From JASEGV01 sp947085405 (GTDB lineage Bacteria > Bacteroidota > Ignavibacteria > UBA10030 > BY39): a stretch of DNA of 64,000 bases. Within the stretch, counting starts at the first letter, position 1. Each line of letters starts with the position of its first letter. Location: positions 1 through 64,000 of the forward strand of contig CAMTWO010000024.1 in NCBI GenBank assembly GCA_947085405.1, in the 5' to 3' direction. Shown one piece after another: positions 35,833 to 44,817 of this stretch. The notes beneath the pieces are model-generated. The model ran no database searches, was not told where the DNA came from, and saw nothing but the letters and a program-made list of their open reading frames with translations. The translations under genes were made by a program, and so were the position numbers.

Positions 35833-36510
35833 ATGGAAAAAATTATCGAACACTTATATATTTTACCGATACTGTTATTTTCTGTTATCGTCCACGAAAT
35901 TTCACACGGTTATATGGCTTTGCGTTTAGGCGATCCAACCGCAAAAATGATGGGGCGATTAACTTTCAATCCAATTCCACACATCGATCCAATCGGTTCA
36001 GTCCTTGTGCCCCTCTTCTCTTTATTTATGGCGGGGCAGATTTTTATCGCATGGGCAAAACCGGTTCCCGTAAATCCAATGAACTTTTCGAATTTCAAAC
36101 GCGACGATATACTTGTTTCAATAGTAGGTCCACTCTCGAATATCGCCCTGGCTTTTGTGTGCGCCATTGCTTTCATTTTAGCTCACACATTCACTCCATT
36201 AGTCCAACAAGCGAATATCGAATTGTTAACCGAAATGTGGGGCTTCTTAAACAAAATGTTCCTCGGTGGATTGTATCTCAACGTCATACTCGCCGTGTTC
36301 AATATGCTGCCGATTCCGCCATTAGATGGTTCACACGTTGTTGCTAATTTTTTGCCGGACGCCATCAGCGAACAATATCGTAACATCGGTTTCTTCGGTA
36401 TATTCATAATAATTCTATTGATGCGTGTTGACGCTTTCAGAACAATTTTTTTCGGCATCATCGAAACTATAGCATTTCCCTTTTTAATGTTAATAAATAT
36501 TCTTACATAA
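35833..36510 (+). CDS. Site-2 protease family (M50) integral membrane protease
   Basis: Protein of 225 residues with several transmembrane helices. The zinc motif HEISHGYMAL lies in the first helix; the second motif is NMLPIPPLDGSHVV, with the Asp that acts as a ligand. GPLSNIALAF matches the conserved family segment. No PDZ domain is present, so this is the short form that cleaves within the membrane, substrate unknown. It is followed after 18 bp by asd, then by the homocysteine methyltransferase gene, so all three are probably co-transcribed. Confidence 0.9.
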   Translation: MEKIIEHLYILPILLFSVIVHEISHGYMALRLGDPTAKMMGRLTFNPIPHIDPIGSVLVPLFSLFMAGQIFIAWAKPVPVNPMNFSNFKRDDILVSIVGPLSNIALAFVCAIAFILAHTFTPLVQQANIELLTEMWGFLNKMFLGGLYLNVILAVFNMLPIPPLDGSHVVANFLPDAISEQYRNIGFFGIFIIILLMRVDAFRTIFFGIIETIAFPFLMLINILT

Positions 36511-36528
36511 ATATTTGAGAGGAAAGTA

Positions 36529-37530
36529 ATGAAACTTTATGACATCGGAATTGTAGGTTCCACCGGATTAGTTGGAAGAAAAATTTTGGAAGTTCTCGAA
36601 CAACGCAAGTTTCCCGTCGGAAAATTACATCTTCTTGCTACCGAAAAATCGATAGGCACGCAAATTGACTTTAAAGGAAAAACTTATTTTGTAGAAAAGT
36701 TAACCGCCGATGTATTGTCAGGTTTCGATTTTGTGTTTTTTAGTGCAGGCGGTCCCGTCAGTAAAGAGTTCGCTCCCATCGCGGCGCAAAAAGGAGCCCT
36801 CGTAATTGATAACAGCAGCACGTTTCGTATGGAAGATTGGGTTCCGCTTGTTGTTCCCGAAGTAAATCCGCACAAAGTGTTAAAACATAAAGGCATCATT
36901 GCCAACCCCAACTGCTCGACAATTCAAATGGTAGTTGCCTTAAAACCGCTGCACGATAAGTGGAAAATAAAAAGAATAATCGTATCAACGTATCAGTCCG
37001 TAACGGGCGCCGGTCAGTATGCTGTTGACCAGCTTGAAGATGAGGTGCAAAAAGTTCCGATGCGAAAACAAAAATTCCCTCATCAAATTGCTTATAACTG
37101 TTTTCCGCACATAGATATTTTTTATGAAGATGGTTATACACGAGAAGAATTAAAAATGGTGAACGAAACACGAAAAATTATGGAAGAGCCGGCACTGAAA
37201 ATTACAGCAACCTGTGTGCGTATTCCGTCAATCGGAGGACACGGCGAAGCAATCAATATTGAATTTGAAAAACCGTTTGAACTTGAAGAAGTTAAAAAAG
37301 TTTTAAGCAGTGCACCGGGAGTTGTGCTGCAGGACGACCCGATGCAAAATATTTATCCAATGCCAATTTGGTCGCATAATCGCGATGAAGTATTCGTCGG
37401 ACGGTTACGAAGGGATGAAACAATTAAGAACGGTTTGAATATGTGGGTTGTTTCCGATAATCTGCGTAAAGGTGCCGCAACTAATGCCGTGCAGATTGCC
37501 GAGGAATACATTTTAAGAAAATCAGTTTAG
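36529..37530 (+). CDS. asd: Aspartate-semialdehyde dehydrogenase
   Basis: Protein of 333 residues. The NADP-binding loop is GSTGLVGRKILEVLE, the catalytic Cys lies in NPNCSTIQM, and the C-terminal core contains RIPSIGGHGEAINIEFEKP. It makes aspartate-4-semialdehyde for lysine, threonine and methionine synthesis, which fits its location just before a methionine-pathway gene (2 bp apart). AGAGGAAAG precedes the ATG. Confidence 0.95.
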   Translation: MKLYDIGIVGSTGLVGRKILEVLEQRKFPVGKLHLLATEKSIGTQIDFKGKTYFVEKLTADVLSGFDFVFFSAGGPVSKEFAPIAAQKGALVIDNSSTFRMEDWVPLVVPEVNPHKVLKHKGIIANPNCSTIQMVVALKPLHDKWKIKRIIVSTYQSVTGAGQYAVDQLEDEVQKVPMRKQKFPHQIAYNCFPHIDIFYEDGYTREELKMVNETRKIMEEPALKITATCVRIPSIGGHGEAINIEFEKPFELEEVKKVLSSAPGVVLQDDPMQNIYPMPIWSHNRDEVFVGRLRRDETIKNGLNMWVVSDNLRKGAATNAVQIAEEYILRKSV

Positions 37531-37532
37531 GT

Positions 37533-39377
37533 ATGAAAATACCATTTAGAGACCGGTTAAAATTAGGGCCGATATTGTGCGACGGTGCAATGGGAACGCT
37601 GCTCGATTTATACGAGTACGACGAACTTCCGCACGAAATCCAAAACATTAAAAACCCGGACATCGTTGAACGACTTCATTGCGAATATATTGAAGCCGGT
37701 TCAGAGATAATCGAGACGAATACATTCTCGGCAAACCGTTTCCGTTTGGCAGATTATCATTTAGAAGACAAAATAAGAGAGATAAATTTAGCAGGAGTTG
37801 AAATTGCTCGCCGTGCTGCCGGTGATAAAGTTTATGTTGCCGGTGCAGTTGGTCCAACAGGAAAATTAATGGAACCAATCGGAAAAGTAAAACGGCAGCA
37901 GGTGCGCGATGCGTTCAAAGAACAGGTTGAGTATCTGCTTGAAGGAGGTATCGACCTGATAATGCTTGAAACTTTTGTAAGCATTCAGGAACTTGATGAA
38001 GCAATCGAAGCTGTGAAATCGCTTACAAACATTCCCCTTATTGCACAAAAAGCTTTCGCCGAAGACGGCTCGATACTCGCAGGCAATTATCCAATCGAAG
38101 TTGTCGAGCACATAATCGAAAAAGGTGTAGATATAGTTGGGGCAAATTGTACTGTCGGACCGCAGCGGATGTTCGGGATTATCCGCAATCTTCATAAAGA
38201 GGGAATCTATCTTGTTGCTCAACCTGCTGCAGGAATTCCATCCCTGCAGGATGGACGATCGATTTATCACACATCTCCTGAATATTTAGCAACTTATGCG
38301 CGCGAGCTTGTTCAAAGCGGAGTTACAATAATTGGCGCCTGCTGCGGCTCAACGCCGGCTCATATCCGTGCTATCAGAGATGCAATTAAAGATGTTCAAG
38401 TTAAAAGAGGTGATATTAAATCTTCGGCTAATCCGTCAACTGACGGACGAATGGTATCACTCGACGCAGAGATGGAATTGCAATATGATGCAGAAAAATT
38501 TCGTAAATCGAAATTTGCACGGAACATCGGAAAAAAAATATTAACTACTGTAGAACTCGACATCCCGCGCGGCGTTGATATGCGAAAAGTAATTGAGGGG
38601 GCGCAAAAATGTTACGAACTTGGAGTTGATGCAGTAAACATCACCGACGGCGCCCGAGCCAGGCTAAGGATGAGCCCTGTAGCCGTTTCGCAACTGATTA
38701 TGCAAAAGGTTGGCATCGAAACAATTACACACTTTACAGCCCGCGATAAAAATTTACTGGCTTTACAAGCCGACTTGCTCGGTTCGCATGCCCTCGGCAT
38801 TAAAAATTTGCTTTGTATAACAGGCGACCCGGCAAACATCGGCGATTATCCACAAGCCCGATCCGTCTTCGATGTTGATTCAATAGGATTAATAAGAGCG
38901 GTGAGTTCTATGAACCGCGGCGTCGATTTGTTAGGACACACAATCGGTGAGCCGACTTCTTTTTTAATTGCCTGTGCTGCAAATCCGTTAGCCGCCGATA
39001 TGGATTTCGAGATTGAGCGGCTTGAGAAGAAAGCCGAAGCTGGCGCCGAAATAATTTTTACTCAGCCCTTATACGAATTGAAAACTCTTGAAGATTTTAT
39101 AAAGCGAATTGAACATTTGCATTTACCTTTAATGGTTGGCGTTCTCCCTTTACGAAGTTACAAGCATACCGACTTTTTACATAACGAAGTTCCGGGAATG
39201 ATAATACCTGAAAAAGTCAGAGAAAAAATCCGGAACGCCGGAAGCGATGCCGCAAAAGTTGGTGTTGAGTTATCGAAAGAATTTATTAAAGAAGCAACAC
39301 AGATTGTTCAGGGAATTTACATGATGCCGCCCTTTGGAAAGTATAATGTTGTAAGCGAACTGATGGAGAGGATTTGA
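37533..39377 (+). CDS. Bifunctional homocysteine S-methyltransferase / methylenetetrahydrofolate reductase
   Basis: Protein of 614 residues. Residues about 1-290 form a homocysteine S-methyltransferase barrel with the zinc Cys residues in VGANCTVGP and the GACCGSTPAHI pair. After a linker (about 290-320), residues about 335-614 form a methylenetetrahydrofolate reductase barrel (VELDIPRGVD, CITGDPANIGDYP, FTQPLYELKTLEDF). This YitJ-type fusion couples the two steps of methionine synthesis. In the linker a 16-bp palindrome (38432-38447) is present in frame. Probably co-transcribed with asd. Confidence 0.9.
   Translation: MKIPFRDRLKLGPILCDGAMGTLLDLYEYDELPHEIQNIKNPDIVERLHCEYIEAGSEIIETNTFSANRFRLADYHLEDKIREINLAGVEIARRAAGDKVYVAGAVGPTGKLMEPIGKVKRQQVRDAFKEQVEYLLEGGIDLIMLETFVSIQELDEAIEAVKSLTNIPLIAQKAFAEDGSILAGNYPIEVVEHIIEKGVDIVGANCTVGPQRMFGIIRNLHKEGIYLVAQPAAGIPSLQDGRSIYHTSPEYLATYARELVQSGVTIIGACCGSTPAHIRAIRDAIKDVQVKRGDIKSSANPSTDGRMVSLDAEMELQYDAEKFRKSKFARNIGKKILTTVELDIPRGVDMRKVIEGAQKCYELGVDAVNITDGARARLRMSPVAVSQLIMQKVGIETITHFTARDKNLLALQADLLGSHALGIKNLLCITGDPANIGDYPQARSVFDVDSIGLIRAVSSMNRGVDLLGHTIGEPTSFLIACAANPLAADMDFEIERLEKKAEAGAEIIFTQPLYELKTLEDFIKRIEHLHLPLMVGVLPLRSYKHTDFLHNEVPGMIIPEKVREKIRNAGSDAAKVGVELSKEFIKEATQIVQGIYMMPPFGKYNVVSELMERI
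38432..38447. repeat. Palindrome TCCGTCAACTGACGGA inside a coding sequence
   Basis: A perfect 7-bp-arm palindrome that encodes PSTDG in the linker between the two enzyme domains. It is the reverse complement of the intergenic palindrome at 9572-9587. Confidence 0.55.
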
Positions 39378-39383
39378 TTGGAT

Positions 39384-39420
39384 CATCGGTTTATTGAATC
39401 ATTGAAACAATGAACCGATG
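39384..39420. repeat. Nested hairpin after the methyltransferase gene
   Basis: CATCGGTT (39384-39391) pairs with AACCGATG (39413-39420), with CATTG-AAA-CAATG inside. It lies directly downstream of the stop codon at 39375-39377, ahead of a GC-rich palindrome and the terminator. Confidence 0.5.
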
Positions 39421-39448
39421 GATAAATGGATCAATGGAGTAATGCCTG

Positions 39449-39471
39449 CCCGCCTTCAGCGTTCAGGCGGG
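39449..39471. repeat. GC-rich palindrome CCCGCCT/AGGCGGG
   Basis: CCCGCCT (39449-39455) pairs with AGGCGGG (39465-39471) across TCAGCGTTC, another member of the GC-rich palindromes in this window. It lies in the intergenic region before the terminator. Confidence 0.6.
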
Positions 39472-39490
39472 GAGTAATGAAGTTTTAATA

Positions 39491-39528
39491 AGCCCGTTTT
39501 CTTGAGGGAAATCGGCTCTTTTATTTTT
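39491..39528 (+). terminator. Rho-independent terminator
   Basis: AGCCCGTTTTC pairs imperfectly with GAAATCGGCT across a short loop, followed by CTTTTATTTTTGT. It ends the S2P-asd-methyltransferase transcript. The next 135 bp before 39664 contain further imperfect CGATTC/GAATCG inverted repeats but no gene. Confidence 0.65.
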
Positions 39529-39663
39529 GTAGGTCGGTCAACGCCTCTCTCGACCTATCAACGATTCTATCGAATCGTAGATTCGTAGAACGGTCTCGTA
39601 GATACGTTTTTTACGTTCTGAAGAAGTCGGCTTTTCTTTTATATCCTTTTTTGTTATTTTCAA

Positions 39664-40431
39664 ATGCCTATGTTAATCAAAAATAAACTTACTGAAGATT
39701 TTATCAGCGTATGCCGGCGCCTGTACGAGAAGGGCTTTGTTTCGGCAACCGACGGCAATGTGAGCGTTCGGCTGGAAACCGGGACATTCCTGACTACACG
39801 AACCGGTGTGAACAAAGGAATGGTCGCTGATGAAGATATTATCGAAGTAAATCTGCACGGCGAGGTTGTTTCGGGCAACTACGCTCCCTCAACTGAATTA
39901 GCAATGCACTTATTTATCTACCATCAGCGTCCTGATGTAAACGCAGTCGTTCACGCACATCCCCCGCATGCAACAGGATTTGCCACAGCCCGCCAGTCAT
40001 TAACCGGTTGCGTGTTTCCCGAAGTCATCGTAGGTCTGGGGGCAATCCCGCTTGCCGAATACGCAACGCCATCAACACTCGAAGTCGTTAAAGCTATTGA
40101 ACCGTTTGTTAAACAAGCCGATGCGATACTACTTGCTAATCACGGTGTTGTAACTTACGGCAACGATTTGTTCGATGCTTATTACAAAATGGAAAAAGTT
40201 GAACACGCAGCTCACATTACATTCGTAGCACGGATGTTAGGAGGCGAAAATCTTCTATCGCAGCAAGATGTAGAAAAATTAAAAGCTATTAGCAAAGAAA
40301 GTTATGGAAAAGATTTTTCAGACAGGCTCGCTTGCGAAACTTCCTACACGTGCAAACAGAGTGGTACACCGGAACAGACCGAAAATTCAGAAGACGATTT
40401 AAAAACTTATATAAAAAAGTATTATCTATGA
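39664..40431 (+). CDS. Class II aldolase/adducin family protein
   Basis: Protein of 255 residues. The metal-binding His residues of class II aldolases are visible in VHAHPPHATGF and NHGVVTYG, and the N-terminal block is ATDGNVSVRL. The substrate cannot be read from the sequence; fuculose- or rhamnulose-phosphate aldolase and methylthioribulose-phosphate dehydratase are relatives. The gene overlaps ddl by four bases (ATGA), so the two are coupled. The last 40 residues after KDFSDRLA form a Cys/Thr-rich tail not usual for the family. Confidence 0.85.
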   Translation: MPMLIKNKLTEDFISVCRRLYEKGFVSATDGNVSVRLETGTFLTTRTGVNKGMVADEDIIEVNLHGEVVSGNYAPSTELAMHLFIYHQRPDVNAVVHAHPPHATGFATARQSLTGCVFPEVIVGLGAIPLAEYATPSTLEVVKAIEPFVKQADAILLANHGVVTYGNDLFDAYYKMEKVEHAAHITFVARMLGGENLLSQQDVEKLKAISKESYGKDFSDRLACETSYTCKQSGTPEQTENSEDDLKTYIKKYYL

Positions 40432-41549
40432 AACGTAAACTTAAAATAGGCGTTCTGTTTGGCGGAAGGTCTGCCGAGCATGAAGTATCGTTAGTATCGG
40501 CTACTTCAGTAATCAACGCACTCGACAAGAAGAAGTATGATGTTGTTCCGATTGGAATTACTTTAGATGGCAGGTGGATAAGCTCGCCCGATACGCTTGA
40601 AGTTTTGAAATCAAGAAAAAAAATAAACCAACAGCCACAAAAAATTCTACTGCCGGATCCAAACTTACAAGGTATAGTAGAAATATTTTCAAAAATAAAT
40701 TCTAAAGAAAAAATTGATGTGGTATTTCCGGTTCTTCACGGGACGTTTGGAGAGGATGGAACGGTGCAAGGGTTACTTGAACTTGCGAACATTCCGTATG
40801 TGGGGGCTGGTGTGCTTGCATCATCGGTTGCAATGGATAAAATTGTGGCACGCCGGCTTTACAAGGCAGCGGGCATTTCCGTTACACCCGACGTATCGTT
40901 TTTGTGGAAAGAATTCAAGGTAAATAAAAAGTTTTTTTTAGGGCAAGTAGCTGATGAACTTGGGTTTCCGTGCTTTGTTAAACCGGCGAATATGGGTTCG
41001 AGCGTAGGTATTACAAAAGCGCACAACAGTCGTGAGCTTGAAGGTGCAGTCGTGCTTGCCGCAAATTATGACCGGAAAATTTTAGTCGAGAAAGCAGTTC
41101 AGAATGCCCGCGAAATCGAGGTTAGCTTGTTGGGCAACGACAATCCGATAGTTTCGGTGCTGGGCGAGATAATTTCGTCGAACGAATTTTACGACTACAA
41201 CGCAAAATATGTGGATGGCAAGTCAACCTCGGAAATACCCGCAAACATTTCCAAACGAGTTTCGGATAAAATTAAAGAATATGCTTTGCGGGGATACAAG
41301 GCAATAGATTGTTCGGGTATGGCGCGTGCCGACTTTTTAGTAGAAAGAGATTCTAATAAAATCTATTTAAACGAACTCAACACAATTCCCGGATTCACAT
41401 CAATCAGTATGTATCCGAAACTTTGGGAAGCATCGGGAATCCCATATCCCAAACTGTTAGATATGTTAATTAAGGTAGCAATTGAAAGATTCGAAGAGAA
41501 GTCGAAGTTGAAAACCGCTTACAGACCGAAGAAAGATTGGTATAAATGA
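40428..41549 (+). CDS. ddl: D-alanine--D-alanine ligase
   Basis: Protein of 373 residues from the ATG at 40428. The N-terminal ATP-grasp part opens VLFGGRSAEHEVSLVSATSV. HGTFGEDGTVQGLLE, FVKPANMGSSVGITK and YLNELNTIPGFT are diagnostic. The enzyme joins two D-alanines for peptidoglycan precursors in the cytoplasm. It begins in the ATGA overlap with the aldolase gene. A DUF433 gene follows after about 50 bp. Confidence 0.95.
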   Translation: MKRKLKIGVLFGGRSAEHEVSLVSATSVINALDKKKYDVVPIGITLDGRWISSPDTLEVLKSRKKINQQPQKILLPDPNLQGIVEIFSKINSKEKIDVVFPVLHGTFGEDGTVQGLLELANIPYVGAGVLASSVAMDKIVARRLYKAAGISVTPDVSFLWKEFKVNKKFFLGQVADELGFPCFVKPANMGSSVGITKAHNSRELEGAVVLAANYDRKILVEKAVQNAREIEVSLLGNDNPIVSVLGEIISSNEFYDYNAKYVDGKSTSEIPANISKRVSDKIKEYALRGYKAIDCSGMARADFLVERDSNKIYLNELNTIPGFTSISMYPKLWEASGIPYPKLLDMLIKVAIERFEEKSKLKTAYRPKKDWYK

Positions 41550-41597
41550 TTTTGGAATCTTGCTATTTTTTTTTATCTTTAAATAAAAGGTTTAACA

Positions 41598-41831
41598 ATG
41601 GAATATATTTCTGAAAGAATTACAATAGATGAGAACCTATGTAATGGGAAACCTACAATCAGAGGGAAAAGAATCACTGTTCAAACAGTTTTAGAATTTC
41701 TTAGCGCCGGAACCAGTGTTGATGAAATACTATACCAATATCCATCTTTGGATATTGAAGATATAAAAGCGTGTTTAAAATTTGCTGCAGAATTAATGAA
41801 TCGCGGATATATTATTAAAACGGTAGCTTGA
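41598..41831 (+). CDS. DUF433 family antitoxin-like protein
   Basis: Protein of 77 residues matching the DUF433 pattern (ITIDENLCNGKPTIRGKRITV, LSAGTSVDEILYQYPSL, IKACLKFAAEL). DUF433 proteins are winged-helix DNA binders that commonly pair with DUF5615 PIN-like toxins. The cognate toxin gene starts in its stop codon (TGATG) but is broken by a stop codon. A paralogous pair with an intact toxin lies at 52321-52913. Confidence 0.85.
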   Translation: MEYISERITIDENLCNGKPTIRGKRITVQTVLEFLSAGTSVDEILYQYPSLDIEDIKACLKFAAELMNRGYIIKTVA

Positions 41832-42175
41832 TGTTAAAAAAGTATTTGATTGATGTTAATCTGCCTTATTATTTTTCTTTATGGAAGGGCGAAGAGTTTA
41901 TACATCTGAAAGATATAAATGAAACATAGACTGATTCTCAAGTATGGGATTATTCCAAAACTAACAACCTAACGATTATTACTAAGGACAGTGATTTTTC
42001 GAATCGAATACTTTTATCTGAACCTCCTCCGAAAGTAATCCATATAAAATTTGGTAACTTAAAGATGAAAAGATTTTTTGATGTCTTGTCTCTGGCATGG
42101 GAGCCAATCAAAAATACAAGTGAAAAATATAAGCTTGTGAATGTATTTGCCGATAGGGTGGAAGGAATAAATTGA
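41831..42175 (+). pseudogene. DUF5615 PIN-like toxin, interrupted by a stop codon
   Basis: The frame from ATG 41831 runs to TGA 42173-42175 but contains an in-frame TAG at 41927-41929 (codon 33). With that codon read through, the 114-residue product matches DUF5615 (LIDVNLPYYFSLW, then LTIITKDSDFSNRILL and IHIKFGNLKMKRF). A toxin knocked out beside its antitoxin is expected when the pair is decaying. A sequencing error is possible, so the break should be treated as likely but not certain. Confidence 0.75.
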
Positions 42176-42198
42176 TGTTCCCACAATAATTATCATTT

Positions 42199-44313
42199 TT
42201 AAACCTTCCCCTTCAGCAACCTCAAACCGTTTAGAATAACTAATAGCGCCGCTCCATCGTCAGCCAATATTGCAAGCCACAAAGTTGCAATACCCGATGC
42301 ACCCAATATCAAAAATATTCCTTTCGTTACTAATGCGATCGTGATGTTCTGCTTAATAATTCGAAGTGTTTTTCTGGATAACTCAATAGTTTCAGAAACT
42401 TTCGAGAGGTTATCCGACATCAACACGATGTTCGAAGTTTCGATAGCGGCATCAGTTCCGGCTGTTCCCATTGCAATTCCAATTGTTGCTGCTGCCAAAG
42501 CAGGCGCGTCGTTTACGCCGTCGCCTACCATACCGACATTTCCATAAATATTTTTTAACTCATTAATCGCTTCAACTTTATGTTCGGGGAGTAATTGTGA
42601 ACGCACATCGTCGATGCCAAGTTCGCTGGCAATCGAGCGGGCTGTTGATTCGTTGTCGCCTGTAAGCATGATAACTTTTTTGATGCCAGCATTGTGAAGA
42701 AGCGATATCGCTTGTTTACTTTCTTCCCGCGCAGTATCTACAACAGAGATAACTCCAACAGGAATGTTGTCTTCAATTATAACTACAACAGTCTTTCCCT
42801 CGTTCTCTAATTGATGAAGTTTACTCTCCACTTGATTGTTGCACGCTTGCAGTTCTTCACAAAAATTGTGATTGCCGAGTATATATGTTTTTCCCTCGAC
42901 AACTCCTTTAATACCTTTTCCCGGAAACGATTCAAACTCATGAACGACAATATCTTGAAATGATATATCTTCTTCGATTGCTTTCAGTTCAATTGCCGCA
43001 GCTAACGGATGTTCCGACTTTGCTTCAATTGCTGCAGCAATCCTTAAAAGTTCAGTATTAGAAACTGAATTCAAAGGAACCACATCAACAACTTTTGGCT
43101 TACCTTCCGTTAAAGTGCCAGTTTTATCAATCGCGATTGCAGATATTTTACCGATTTCTTCCAAATATCTGCCGCCTTTTATAAGAACTCCGTTGCGAGC
43201 AGCGCTTGTTATTCCGCTTACAATCGTTACCGGCGTTGAGATTACGAGAGCGCAGGGACAAGCGATTACAAGCATTACTAATGAGCGGTAAAACCATTCG
43301 CTGAAAGGTTGAGAAAAGAAGAGCGGCGGGAAAATCGCAATTATAATTGCGATAATAACTACCGACGGAGTATAGTAGCGAGCAAACTTTTCGATAAATG
43401 TTTGACTTTTGGATTTCTCCGATTGTGCCTCTTCAACAAGATGAATGATGTGTGCTAATTTAGTATCGCGATAACTATGTGTAACTTGAAACTCAATAAC
43501 TCCTTTGCCATTAATGGTGCCGGCATATACGGAATCACTTTCGCTTTTAAAAACCGGCAGCGATTCGCCGGTTATAAGTGATTCGTTCACTGATGTTTTT
43601 CCGTGAGTAATAATTCCATCAAGCGAAACTCTCTCGCCGGGGCGAACAATAATTATTTCTCCGATATTAATATCTTCAACTTTTTTTGTAATCTCCCCGT
43701 TGCCGTTTTTAACAGAGGCAGTTTGAGGCGAAAGTTCCATTAGCGATCGGATCGCATTACGAGTTCGTTCGATGCTGTACGATTCGAGTAACAAAGCTAA
43801 CGAAAACATAAATATTACCGCCGCTGCTTCAGCAAACTCACCGATTATTACAGCACCGATTGTTGCAACGGACATAAGAAAGTTCATGTCTAACGCAAGA
43901 TTGACAACTGCCCTGTACCCCTTTATGGCAATCTGCCATCCGCCGCTGCATATTGCTGCAACGAAAATTACTATAGTTACCGACTGAGTTACTCCGAAAT
44001 AACTTAACACGATACCCAAGAAAGTTAAGAAACCTGCAGTGGTTGTAAAAAATAAATTAGAATATTTCGCCCATAAATTTTTTGGCTTAACAGAAGTTTC
44101 AAACCTTTGAGCTTTAAAGCCGGCTGAGTTGAGCACGTTAATAATTTTTTCTTCCGGGCAAGTATGTGTTACGCTTAATCGTTGCGTGATGATGTTGAAG
44201 TTAAATTGATCAATACCGTCGGTTGAAGAAAGTTTTTTTCGCACAACAACCTCTTCTTCCGCGCAGCAAACTCCTTTCACATACAGAAGTGTATTTTTAC
44301 TTTTTTTACTCAT
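42199..44313 (-). CDS. Heavy-metal P1B-type ATPase (Zn/Cd/Pb exporter type)
   Basis: Protein of 704 residues. An N-terminal heavy-metal domain (about 8-75) carries a Cys-Cys-x-x-Glu motif (VKGVCCAEEEV). The transmembrane metal site is ACPCALVIS, the phosphorylation site IDKTGTLTEG and the hinge GDGVNDAPAL; the last TM pair has DDGAALLVILNGLRLL, whose Asp is typical of Zn/Cd/Pb exporters. It would pump divalent soft metals out of the cytoplasm. It follows the ArsR gene after 5 bp on the minus strand, with that gene's operator upstream, so expression is probably metal-induced. Confidence 0.93.
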   Translation of the reverse strand: MSKKSKNTLLYVKGVCCAEEEVVVRKKLSSTDGIDQFNFNIITQRLSVTHTCPEEKIINVLNSAGFKAQRFETSVKPKNLWAKYSNLFFTTTAGFLTFLGIVLSYFGVTQSVTIVIFVAAICSGGWQIAIKGYRAVVNLALDMNFLMSVATIGAVIIGEFAEAAAVIFMFSLALLLESYSIERTRNAIRSLMELSPQTASVKNGNGEITKKVEDINIGEIIIVRPGERVSLDGIITHGKTSVNESLITGESLPVFKSESDSVYAGTINGKGVIEFQVTHSYRDTKLAHIIHLVEEAQSEKSKSQTFIEKFARYYTPSVVIIAIIIAIFPPLFFSQPFSEWFYRSLVMLVIACPCALVISTPVTIVSGITSAARNGVLIKGGRYLEEIGKISAIAIDKTGTLTEGKPKVVDVVPLNSVSNTELLRIAAAIEAKSEHPLAAAIELKAIEEDISFQDIVVHEFESFPGKGIKGVVEGKTYILGNHNFCEELQACNNQVESKLHQLENEGKTVVVIIEDNIPVGVISVVDTAREESKQAISLLHNAGIKKVIMLTGDNESTARSIASELGIDDVRSQLLPEHKVEAINELKNIYGNVGMVGDGVNDAPALAAATIGIAMGTAGTDAAIETSNIVLMSDNLSKVSETIELSRKTLRIIKQNITIALVTKGIFLILGASGIATLWLAILADDGAALLVILNGLRLLKGKV

Positions 44314-44318
44314 ACAGC

Positions 44319-44675
44319 TTACTCCGTTGTATGCCGTAAAGCAGCTTTTATTAAATCTTCAATATGCTCATCGTCTATTGTATAATAAGCCATTTTGCCA
44401 TCGCGCCGATGTTTTACAATTCGGGAGTTTTTAAGCAGACGAAGCTGGTGTGAAATTGCAGACTCAGTTAAGTTGAGAAGAGCTGCGATGTCGCAAACAC
44501 AGAGTTCTTCTTTTGCTAATGACATTACAATTTTTAAGCGGGTAGGGTCGCTCAGTATTTTAAAGATTTCGGAAGCTTCTAAAATATTTTGTTCGTTTTT
44601 GATTGCACTCTGGGCAGATTTAACTTTGTCTTTGTGCACAATTCCAATTTTGCAAACGGGGATTGGTTTAGCCAT
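44319..44675 (-). CDS. ArsR/SmtB family metal-responsive repressor (CadC type)
   Basis: Protein of 118 residues. The winged helix includes LSDPTRLKIVMSLAKEELCV and the recognition region ALLNLTESAISHQLRLLKNS. Metal-ligand candidates are the N-terminal Cys (VCKIG) and the ELCVCD pair; the C-terminal DDEHIEDLIKAALRH resembles the alpha5 His-x2-Asp-type site. CadC-type repressors release DNA when Cd, Pb or Zn bind. It starts 22 bp after a palindromic operator and is followed by the ATPase gene it is expected to control. Confidence 0.9.
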   Translation of the reverse strand: MAKPIPVCKIGIVHKDKVKSAQSAIKNEQNILEASEIFKILSDPTRLKIVMSLAKEELCVCDIAALLNLTESAISHQLRLLKNSRIVKHRRDGKMAYYTIDDEHIEDLIKAALRHTTE

Positions 44676-44697
44676 ATTTATTCTTTCATATTAACGA

Positions 44698-44713
44698 TTG
44701 AGCAATTGTTCAA
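44698..44713. promoter_or_regulatory. ArsR/SmtB-type operator
   Basis: TTGAGCAATTGTTCAA is a palindrome with one mismatched pair, similar to the TGAACAATTGTTCA core bound by SmtB/CadC-type repressors. It lies 22 bp upstream of the ArsR start codon in the region where its promoter is expected, which fits autorepression. Confidence 0.7.
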
Positions 44714-44817
44714 CTGTAATATAATAACTGCAATTTGGAATTCAAAATACTGAAGGATTAAAAATACTTGATAAGTACACTTTGAATTAATATATTAATG
44801 AAAATAGCACTGAAAAT

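Noticed and set aside
39529..39663. Small RNA or riboswitch
   Set aside because: Only imperfect CGATTC/GAATCG repeats are visible and no known motif; not enough to call.
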